Of a DNA stretch of 64,000 nt, positions 13,801 through 25,800 are shown piece after piece (the stretch's first letter is position 1; the number at the start of each line of letters is the position of its first letter). A program made the translations under genes and the position numbers. The DNA lies in the NCBI RefSeq assembly GCF_018143015.1, contig NC_054743.1, forward strand, positions 37,962,922 to 38,026,921, written 5' to 3'. This stretch comes from Lytechinus variegatus. Lineage: Eukaryota; Echinodermata; Echinoidea; Temnopleuroida; Toxopneustidae. The notes below the pieces were generated by a model. The model searched no databases. It saw nothing but the letters and a program-made list of their open reading frames with translations, and was not told the DNA's origin.

Positions 13801-16800
13801 AATACCTACTGACTACCCGTGCGTGAAGACATACCTCATAAATATGATATCAAATTATTTGAAAGAAGATACTCGTTCCAGCCATACATAGTGATTATGC
13901 GTTCATACCATATTTTTTCCTTTATAAAATTGGGATTTATACGGTGTCAATTTCGTTTTTTACTCCACGGTAGATGTGCAGAGTCTGGTTGATATGTGGA
14001 ATCTATGGCCACAAAATCTCGCAATAAAGTCGAGATTCAGTGGTTCTCTACCATTGCAATATAAATTATATTTCCTATTTACCTTTGTTTCATCTTGCTC
14101 AGCGTTGACGTCAAGGACATCAATGGGATTTGCTGTCGTCACTACGCTGCCCATGCCCCGTATAAGAAAGGAGGCGGGCTTGACCTCCACATCCACGACA
14201 AGATCTGTGCTCGAAAGAACGGTACTATTGTAGTCCATGGGGAATATGATCCAAAGGCCAAGGAGAAGAAGAAGAAAGAAAGAGAGAGGGACGGTGAAGC
14301 AGGCTCAAGCAAGGATGATGGGGATGATGGCTGTAGAATTAGACGCATCAATAATGGAGACACTTTCTTCATCAAAAATGTGAGTGAATGAAGAGGACTA
14401 ACTTCAGTTTAGGTTTTATGGTTTCTCGATAGAGGGTGCTAGATAAATGCCAGTTATTATCACCATCATCATTGTCTATCTATTACACATAGTTTCATTC
14501 TTGCCATCCAACATTTTGATGCTGATTTTACATAATATAATATGGATGATTCTATAAAGCATGTTTTCTAAAAGAGGAATTAGTTGTCATGGGAAGTTTT
14601 TTAGATGATTTAATTTATCAGTGAAAAGTATTATCTTTTTTCATTTGATGAATGAATTATCTACATTTTGTGTACCGGTAATGGGAAATTGTAGTTATAG
14701 TCATCTAATGGTGATATTGCAAAGAAAAGCTCATCCCATAAAGCTTTTTCTTTTCTATAACTCCTCGGTAAAAACGATCAAAGTTTGTTGTGTTGTTGTA
14801 TTTTTTTGAAAATATTTAGTAATGCTTTATCTTGACAAGAGTTTTTAAAGCCTGAAACCAAATAAAAATATTTTTGTTATTGTCAGTGGAGGGTGGAGGT
14901 GGAACAGAACAAGAAGAGGGATATTGTTACTCTCCAGTCACTGGACGAAGAAGAAGGAAAGGTGTTTGAGGTCAACTTGAGAGATCTGATACGGAAGTTT
15001 AAGATAGAGTATGCTTGGGCTCGGACAATCAACACCTACCAGGTAAGTTCATTTGCAGTGATCCTCAGAGATGATGTTCTTACATAGGCTGGGTTTCCCC
15101 AGTCTGTCAAATGAGCCAACAAGGCCAAGCTAGGCCAAATTTTTAAGCAAGACTCTCAGAGCTACCCAACTAGTACAGATTTTCAGTATTTAGTATTGAA
15201 AAATGAAAAAACTTACAAATATTGATATATAAAGTTTCAGTTTTATGTGTTGTCCTGTGGTGGTGATTTTTTACCTGATTGCTAAGAAAGCATGGATGCT
15301 TGTAAGCAAGTAACTGGAGGACCGACGGCTTAAAGGTTCTGGCAATGAGGATTAATGCCTTACCAAAGGGCACTAATGCACCATGTGCTGGATTACCAGA
15401 ATACAAATCCCCCACTCTACCGACTTAGCTATCGCGCCTCGCTGTGATATTTCTTTGAAAATACTAATTTTCTCACCGAAATACTGATTTTTATATTTTA
15501 AAATATTGAAATGTTCTTGTTCAGGTTGGCAGGTCTGGACAAGATTTATGGAATTGAAATTGGACCCTTAATGTTATTTTTCTAAAATAAAGATATTGAT
15601 CATCCATACTTAAAAGTAACTTTGAAGTTTCATCAATATCCATTGGTTTAGAGGTAGCATTCGCATTATTATAATGCTGAAATATTAATATTCCATACTC
15701 TGTACTAATGTGCATTCATTAAATGAAAGTTTACAAAAAATTACATATTTTTACCAAATGGTAAAAAATACTCAGCAGCCAACAAAAATGGAGAGTTCTT
15801 AGAAGATACTCTAATCATAGATTTTGAACTACAAACTCAGATTACATGATTAAGAATGTGGGTGTTGGGGGTCATGTTTTTATGTTCTAAATTTCCTTTT
15901 TTTAGTTCCACAAATTTGTCTACTCCTTGGAAATACAAACAATGTTTTTATTTTCCATTATTGGTGTTAATTCCTCTTCCATTTCATTTTCATCAATTAC
16001 ACAGCCCTTTTGCATGTTATTCTAAATGCACATACAAGTACCTTCATTTTTAGTATAAAAAAATGGGAGGTACCCTCATCTTTAATCCCAGGAGATCAGT
16101 GAAAAGGAAAAAAAATATATATTTGAAAGGCTCGCCTTGAATAGAAAACCAGGAAGTTCGAGTGAAAAGGAAAATAAAATCAGTACATCCTAGTTGAACT
16201 CAAGAAGTCAATGTATAGAAAACATCTATTAAAATTCCCAACCCATTCAACCCACCCCTATTGAATAGAAACACAGAGTTTATTTGAATGGAAGAAAGAA
16301 TAAAATCAATACACCCATATTGAACATTGTGTACTCCCAGAAGTTAATGCGTGCAAAAATAAATCCACCCATCCTCTTCACCAAGTGCACAGAAAACACA
16401 GGAAGTTAATGAATAGAAGGGAAAAAAATCAATACACCCTCATTGAACATTGTCTACTAAGAAAGTCAAGGCATAAAAAAAATACAGGGTATCAGTATCT
16501 ATGCACCTGTCCTCTTCACCCATTACACACTCATTAAATAGAAAACACAGGAAGTTAATGAATAGCGGAATAAAATCAATACACCCTCATTGAATATTTT
16601 GTACTCAGAAAGTCAATGCATAGGAAAAAATCTATGCACCCATCCTCTTCAGCAAGTACACACTCATTAAATAGAAAACACAGGAAGTTAATGAATAGAA
16701 GAAGAATCCAAGACCCCATGCTGGGGTTAGCACGAATATACCAAGAAAGTGTGGTTTTTATTCTTTGTATATTATGAGTCCTACTTTCGTGAGAGAAAGG

Positions 16801-19800
16801 TTCTTTGGTTAGGTCGAATTTGATATCTCTCTCTTTTTTTATGTTTCTTGTGGATTAGAATAGTTTTGTTATCATTGACAGGGCATTGTGTAAACAAGTG
16901 TTCGGTATTTATTTGAGTAATTTAAAGGGGAATCCAGCCTTAGCCATAAAATGTGTTGGGAAGGGGAAAAATACATTAAACAGAATGGTGAAAGTTTGAA
17001 AGAATTCAGACAAGCAATAAGAAAGTTATAGCTGCTTTAAAATAGAGATCACTAATAATACTATGTAGATTTCAAATTGGCAACTGGGTAAGTAAATTAT
17101 GACGAGGGGCAAGGACAACTTTCCCATAGGCCATGTACTTTATCATCAGGGATTTTTGGTTTTCTTCAAGGTACCCATTCCCTAGGGGCAGTAATCTAAA
17201 TATAACCCAGGTAGTATATTGTTTTATGTCTTCATGAAAGAAAAATATAATTTGAAATTAAAATGTTGGGAAAAATTTATTTCAGCCATATGTATTTGAG
17301 TACATGCAAGAATAGTCCTTGCCTTACGTCACTATGACATCCCATATGCGGCCAATATGAAGTCTCCATGGGTATAGTGATTACCAATATTTAAAACTTA
17401 ACAATTCATAACTTTCTAGTTAGTCTAATATTGTTCAAACTTTCACCTTTCAGCATGTCTGATTTGTATTTTCCTCATAAAAACAAGTTTTCATTTGGGT
17501 TGAATTCCCCTTTAAATTAGTAAGTTAGCTGTGAGTAGAGTGATTTGATTATTTTGTAGGGAATTGCAAATTTTTCATGTGTAGCAAATATATGTTCAAA
17601 TGCATATCAAACACTCAAGGTAATATTTAAAAAAAAAATTGGGTGTGGCAAAAACTGGCAATAAACCTCATGAAATGCTCCTCGAGTTTGCTTAATATTT
17701 TTCCTTAACCTTGTACTTATTAATACTGTCTGCAAATCCAGGTTTTAGGCCATGAATGCAATACATTTGTTCTGTTTGGAGTTTTTTTTTCTTCTTTAAC
17801 TCTTAGCATGCCACGCACACTACTAACCCAATGCCACAGTGCTAATCCGATGCTAATCCCCTGTGCCAGCCACAATACCCCCCTGTGCCACATTGATTTT
17901 GGGATCGTGAGTCGTATTCACTCCTTTCAATAGTCATGATTACAATTGCTTGTAACTCTCTAACGATTAGTTTATCCACAAAATATTGTGTAATAAAATT
18001 GTAAGAAATTTCATACCCCTTATAATGGTGTCTTCATTATATGGATTGGTTATTATCTTTACCACTAAAATATGAGTTGTATCAAGTAGTTCCATTTTTT
18101 GGAGTGTTTTGTATGGATCAAAAAACCTAGGTCTCTTTCCTCTCAGAGGCGGAGCCATATCTTGTAAAAAATGTAGAAATACTCGAAAAAGTTGAATGTA
18201 AACCGCGTAAGTTGATCTGTCAGAAAGCAGAGTTCGCACTGCACACAATAGTGCTAATTACGGCGTGCATGCGATGCGCAATACAATGCAAAACGACGTA
18301 ACAATGATTGTAATTCCGAATGTGCGCAGTCATGCACGAAGCAGGCGAGGGTAGGAAACAATGCAAGCACAAAGCAGTCAATAGTAGGCGTGCGAGCACG
18401 AGTGTGGCATGTTATAGTAGGATACGTAGCGTGCACGAAGCACTCAATGAGTTAATCAGATCAATCCTATCATCACAAGTGGTTGCTTCCATATTTGCAT
18501 TTTTGTGTATTATGAATGCTCATGTTTCACAAAGTGTTATGTGTGAAGTAAAGTCCTGGGGTGTTATAATGAGATCCATTTTACCTCTGTTAAAATCAGT
18601 GACATAAAATACTCTTAAAATCCCTCAGAATTGGTATTCTGAGTTCCATTTTACCTTCATTTTATCTCTGTAAGACATACCTACTTTACAAGCAATACCC
18701 AATGAGAAACGCTGTTTTATAGCACTTTCATCTCTCTCAACCAATGAAAATCCATATCGCCAGGAGGTGTGGTAAAGGAGCAAGATTGCATCAATTTATT
18801 GAATTCAAATGCGCTTGCACTATAAGCTAGTGCATCTTTGCAGAGATTTCTTTTAAAACATAACAATACTCTCAGCTTTTTTTTATGTCAATATCGCATC
18901 ATTACATGCATCATTCCAAAGACAAGGTTAGTCCAGAAAAATCTTATGAAATAGTTCCTCAGGAGTAATGTTAATGAGTATAGGGGCAAGTTGAGCCACC
19001 ACCCCAAGGCCAATGATGAATGAGTCAGACATTGTGATGGCCCCTAACTCCATCACATCAGGGTTGGCGATTTTTTTGATTTTTTAAAAAAATAAAAAAA
19101 AATCGGATTTATTTGATTTAACTCAGATTTTTTTGATTTAAATCAGATTTTTTTATTTTTTTGATTTTTTTAAAGTTCCTTCGAAAAAAAAGGGTAATTA
19201 TTCCCCCCCCTTACTCTAACAATGACATCAATATTGATGTTATACATTTCACCCCTACTATTGTTCTTAACCACATATTTTGTAATTAAAATCCAGTAAA
19301 AATGGACAATTAAAAATAAATTTGAGGAATCATGTATCTGAACTTAATTCTATCATACATAGGCCTATGAAGGAATATTCCATAGGGAATTCCCAGTGAG
19401 TAGAGAAAATTCCCCTCTGGGATTTTTCATTCAAATATTTAAAAAATCCAAGAGAAAAAATCCCTTATCAAAACTGCCAACAAACCCTTTGCCAATTACT
19501 AGTATTCATGTATATTGTAAGAGAAATAATTCAAATCAATGATTTTTTTCAATTAGTCACAGCTTTACAATAGTCAAAGAGAGACTACAACTGTATATGT
19601 TTAGGATCTTTTTGATAAAAAGCTCTTCTCTTGCTACAGATATAGATGCAAAACTCTCAGTTTTGGAGAACAATATAGGAGATAGCTTAGTCAAAGGGTG
19701 ACTATACTACATTCTGTTACTGTGATTTTTTTACATTAATCTACAATTTTCATTCCCATATTCTCTACAAAAAAAATCTGTTTGATCCATGAAGTATGAA

Positions 19801-22800
19801 AAAGAATCTACTTACTTTTAACTTAAAGGATAAAAACTGCAAAACTGCTTAAATTACAACATATATATTATTACAAAAAGAAGTATTTTATTTTAAATGA
19901 GACACAGCTTACAACTGCCAATGATTGTAACTGAAGTACCTGCATCTTAACATTAAAATGCAGTGAGTTTTGCAAATTGTTGTTATAGAGCTCTTTCCAT
20001 TATTACATGCAGATACAAAACTTCCATTATTTGTAGCACTGAACATAAAATGGGCTGCAGTGACTTAAAAGGTTTATAAGAGAAAGCTTATGACTGTACT
20101 ACATTATGTTAATGTGATTTTTATAATTATGTTATTTAAAACATCAAATGTATGATAAATGTAACAATACGAAATAAGAGGCATGTTAAATATGTTGATT
20201 ACATGCAGGTATCATTTTTTTTATTTTACATGACAGCTAGAAGTAGTTATGTGTAGGCGAAGGATCAAAAGTGGAAAACTGCCAACAAACCTTTTCTCAT
20301 TGACTTTTATATATTATATATTTTTTTTACAAACTGCTCTCTGAAAAGTCTATGGATTATGTGAAAACTTTATGTTAAGAAAGAAATTGACTAATAATAA
20401 CTGACAAAGAATGTAAAACTTCAGAAGAAAAACTCGACATAATTTACAAAAAATGAGTACCTATTGACAACATACATCTGTAGTTTTTAAGGAATTACCT
20501 GATTTTATTAATTTGATTTTAATTTGTTTTAAGTAGATATGAAGACTTTGTTGATCTTTTATTGATATAAAGTTAATTCAAAGTTTTTCAGTTGACTTGA
20601 AGAATTAAAACTGCATTGAACAAATACTTTGTCCATGATTTGTACATTTTTCAATGGAAGTGATTTAAATCAATGATTTTTTTTTTAAAAATCATGGTGA
20701 TTTAAATCGCGATTTAAATCACGATTTAAATCAACGTGATTTAAATCCGCCAACCCTGCATCACATTGTTTTCAACTTTGAAACAGAAAGTACAATTTTG
20801 AGGAAAAAAAAGATTTAAGCAAAAAGTAAAGAAGGGTGTGTGCTTTTTTAACCACACACCTCTTTAAATATGATAAAGACTTAAGAACAACATTGTTAGT
20901 CCAGGTATGGATCATCATTCTTGTCATAGTCGTTTACATGATGGATGCATAAGAAATGAGATATCACATGAAGTTTGGACTGGGGTAATTTGAGTCAGCC
21001 AACACGGGGCAAGTTGAGCCATGGTAATTCTTATGGTAATGTACATGAATGTAAACAAAAAAAAATTAAAAAGCCTTCAATATGCTGGCAGAAAGGAGCA
21101 AATTCACATGACAGTGTTTTTACTTTTGGAGCATGTTAGTATTTATAGAAAATTAGCAAGTGAAAGACTTTAATTTAAAATAAATTACATAATGGTTCTT
21201 CCCCCATACATATTGTTCATAGTTTCTGTGGCTCAACTTACCCCTACAGATGGGGCAAGTTCATCCATTTGACTTTTTTTTTCAAAGGTGACAGTGACTT
21301 TTCATTGTGGGGGTAGAAAGTTATATATATAGTAAAGAATATTTCCCAAGAATGAAATTTTAAGGCAAGGTTCTTATTTCTACAAGATTTGTTGTCAGTT
21401 CAAAAAAGCAAAAAGTGCCACAACTTACCACACCTTCCCCTACTCTTGTTTTTTCTTTTCTAACTCAGGGATCTGAGACAGACCACATTGTCTACGTCCT
21501 CAGTCCGAACTCTCCTTACGAGAACCGGCAGCACCTCTACACTGCCATCACAAGAGGGCGCAAAGGATGCATCATCATCGGGACACCATCCCGCCTAATC
21601 ACAGTCATCAAGAAGGATCCTAGAGAAAGATTCACAAGTCTAGCAAGGTTCCTAAAAGAAAACCTTGCTGAACCCCTGGTATGTACTCCATGGGCATTAT
21701 TTCATAGCCCCTTTAGAAGCAATGAGTTAATTGATGAAAATCAAGCAATGATTGTTTTACCAATGTAACAAAGCACTGATTATTTTCCCTTCGATTTGCC
21801 TGTTTCTGATGAATTGAATACACTTGTAAATCAGGAAAGTTTATGTCAAGATGTGTAGCTCGAGGATATCATTTTATCAATATTTTTGTCTGACAAGTAG
21901 TCAGATCTGACAACTTTTCCTTAATTTCAATTGGCTGAGAAGCACTGCCACTATGGTAACTGTCAGATAAAACAAAGTACTTGTTGTACATTCTATTTCT
22001 ATTGAGCAATTAGGCTTTACAATAATAATAGCATGGCCCATTGGGAGAATGGTTTTCAGTACTGAAGTGGCTTCTCTGGGTCAATATACCTATTATTATT
22101 ATTACATTTTCAAAAGCAGCAGATGTTTTGTCAATAATTGCATATTCTGAATGTGTTTGTTTACCCCAAAGGGAATACCTTAAAATTATATGTTTTTACT
22201 ACTTTATTTAAATGAACTTGTTCCTTTGAACTCTCTCAATAGTACATTGTATATTCTACCAACATTATATCATTCCTTTTTAAAGGGTTCTTTTTGTGTT
22301 ACATGTTTATTAATTTTCAATATGTTAAAATTTCTTTTTATATCCTACAGTTCTCAAGGTGTAATTATCCTGGACAGGCGGATCCAAGAACACCAGAGAG
22401 ACAAGCACCAAACAACTTCTCCGGGTCTAACACAGGTAATTAATGAATCCTTGTAGACTGAACCAGTATATTTACTATAAATCTCTGAAAAATTGCCATT
22501 CACTGTAGCTAATAGTAGTACTGAGAGATGATCAGCATGTGATCCAGTACTGAATACATAACAATTTATTATCTTTACACATTTGGGAGCATTTCATTTT
22601 CAAACTATCATGAACAGATTAGTAATGATGTCTGTATTAGTACCAGAATTGTGACTTTGAAAATATACGGTAGTTAGTTTGAAAAATAATGATATTATAA
22701 TTTTTTTTTTTTCATATATTTCTTAAAGGCCAAGTCTGTTTTAAATTAGCACTAATTATTTTTCCCCCATTTTATTTGGTTTTTTTTTAGGAGTTTCGGC

Positions 22801-25800
22801 ATCAAGCCCGTGCCTGAAGAGTCTGGCACAAGAATGGTCTGTGAGGAGATCACCTTTACACCTACCAGCGGGTTCAAATCCATCTACTCCTGCATCTGGT
22901 CAGCACCAACCGAACCAGTGGAGAATGTGTGAAGAGCTTGCCAACAGTCTTATATCCAATGGCCATTCAACCTCGAGAGCAGTTCCAGTCTCTGGATGTG
23001 AGTCATCTTCAAGATCCAATGGCCCATCAACCTCAAAAGCGGTTCTAGTTTCGGGATGCGAGTCATCTTCAATACCCAATGGCCCATCATTCTCAAGAGC
23101 ACTTCCAGTCTCAGGATGCGAGTCATTTTCAAGATCCAATGTTCCAGCAACCTCAAGAGCAGTTCCAGTCTCTGAATGTGAGTCATTTTCAAGGTCCAAT
23201 GGCCCATCAACCTCAAGTGCGGTTCTTGAATCTGGATGCGAGTCATCTTCACCTGGGTGCATGTCGTTAGTGGGCCCCGTAAATGGATGTGGTCCATCAG
23301 CACGAGCCACGCCTGCTTGCAATCAACTATCAGGAAACTCCAGAGGTAGCCCATCAGTAGGTCCCTCCACTACAAACACATCATCTACACACAAAGCACG
23401 ACCAGTGACCGCTAATAAAAGTAACCCATCCATAGCACCAACAGGAACCTCTAATGGATGGAGCCCATCAGAAAAGCCCTCACATGGATACCAACCACTA
23501 CCAGGAACATCTAATAGAGAAAGCCCATCAGTAAGGCCCTCATCTGGATACCAACCACTACCAGGAACACCTAATAGAGGTAGCCCATCAGTAAGACCCT
23601 CATCTGGATACCAACCACTACCAGGAACATCTAATAGAGAAAGCCCATCAGTAAGGTCCTCATCTGGATACCAACCACTACCAGGAACATCTAATAGAGG
23701 TAGCCCATCAGTAAGGTCCTCATCTGGATACCAACCACTACCAGGAACATCTAATAGAGAAAGCCCATCAGTAAGGTCCTCATCTGGATACCAACCACTA
23801 CCAGGAAACTCCAGAGGTAGCCCATCAGTAGGTCCCTCAACTGCAAGCACAGCCCCACCAGGAACCTCTAATAGAAGCCCATCAGAAGGTCCGTCATCTA
23901 CACACAAAGCACGACCAGTGAACTCTAATAGAAGTAACCCCTCTATAGCACTAACAGGAACCTCTAATGGACATAGCCCATCAGTAAGGCCCTCATTTGG
24001 ATACCAACCCCTACCAGGAAACTCCAGAGGTAGCCCATCAGTAGGTCCCTCAACTGCAAACACAGCCCCACCAGGAACCTCTAATAGAAGCCCATCAGAA
24101 GGTCCGTCATCTACACACAAAGCACGACCAGTGACCTCTAATAGAAGTAACCCCTCCATAGCACTAACAGGAACCTCTAATGGATGTAGCCCATCAGTAA
24201 AGCCCTCATCTGGATACCAACCACTACCAGGAACATCTAATAGAGGTAGCCCATCAGTAAGGCCCCCATCTGGATACCAACCACTACCAGGAACATCTAG
24301 TAGAGGTAGCCCATCAGTAAGGCCCTCATCTGGATACCAACCACCTGCAGGAAACTCTATTGGATGCAGCCCATCAGTAAGGCCCTCATCTGGATACCAA
24401 CCACCTGCAGGAAACTCTATTGGATGTAGCCCATCAGTCAGGACCTTATCTGGATTCCAACCACCACCAATAACATCTAATAGAGGTGCATGTAGCCCAT
24501 TGGTAAGGCCCTCACCTGGACACCAACCACCACCAGGAACTTCTAATGGCCGTAGCCAGTCAGTAAGGTCCTCACCTGGTCACCAACCACTAAGGTCCTC
24601 ACATGCATACATCTCATCCTCAAGAACATTGCCTGCATGCAACCCTGTAGCAGAAGCCTCATCTGCTTACAATTCATCAGGACCTGTCCCTCTGAGTGAT
24701 CAATCCAAGGCAGTGGATCTTCCTACACCAGTAGCAACAGAAGATGTTCAGCCAGAAGTCAGAGGTAAGGATGATTATTCAATGTTATATATGAATGATT
24801 TTTATATGAATGGTTGATATTTCATTTTCACACTTGATTGTCAGCATTTATCTTTTGGCTTGATTATTTCTGGCGGACTTGGTTTAGATAATTCAGTATA
24901 ATTTCTGTGATTGATGTCATTACAATAATGAGGTCTTATTATTATGTTAAGATGGATTTCAGAGTGAACACATATAAGTCATAAATGAATCAAGCTACTC
25001 TTTGATGATATCCTCAAGAAGAATAATATGAAGTGAAGAGCAGAACCACTGAGCAATAAAGATAGATGTTGCCCACTCTCATATTTTCATTTCTGTACTA
25101 TTCAGGATTCTTATGTATTTTTTTTTCTTTTGTCCTTCTTTATTAACAGCCAAACCCAACAGAGACAGACTGTCGAGGAAGCGTAAAGTCAGAGCTGTTG
25201 CTTCTACGGTCAACCAACAGGTGTCGTCCATCCACAATGGTACTGTGCCAGTGGATTCAGGAGAACCCAAGAAGTTTTGTGCAAGGGGATCATCTCTTGC
25301 AATGAGTTCCGAGTCTGCTGTAGCCGGGGGGCAGATGCAGCTGAAGAAGGATCCAACATCCATTGAGAATGGTAGAGAACAGGCAAGAGCAAAAGAGACA
25401 TCGCCAGGAAAGGATGAAAGAGAGATGCCTTTCACTTCTGTTCTTCCCAGGGAACAAACTTTGGTTGTTCCATCCAGGTGCAGTACAGATGGTGATGAGA
25501 AAAAGTCCCACTCCACATCCCGCAGCCACTTGAAGCGTTTAAGTGACACCCTAAAGGAAGATGTTCAAAGTGTGGCTACAGGCAGCAAAGTGAAGAGATT
25601 AGCTACTGATGAAAAGGTATCAACAGTATCATCTTCCAGGTATGACAGATTGAGCTACAATGATACATCCATTTGCCCAAGGAGGGCAGTGGATGTCAGA
25701 GAGTCTCCTAAAAGGCTGAATAGTTGCTCCAGATCACCCTTGAGAAGTCTGTCTTCTACATCTAGAAATGTTCTGAAACCTGTTTCCTCTAAATATCCAC

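Noticed and set aside
23323-24159. 278-codon minus-strand open frame with LPLLDVPGSGWYPDEDLTDG-like repeats
   Set aside because: Antisense shadow of HELB repeat array B. The plus strand is the continuation of a phased, conserved gene.
23456-24600. Regular 60-bp repeats resembling a CRISPR array
   Set aside because: There are no unique spacers between repeats, the array is an in-frame coding exon, and the genome is animal.
25079-25549. 156-codon minus-strand open frame
   Set aside because: Lies antisense within HELB exon 14, whose plus frame is phased with the rest of the gene; no recognisable domain.
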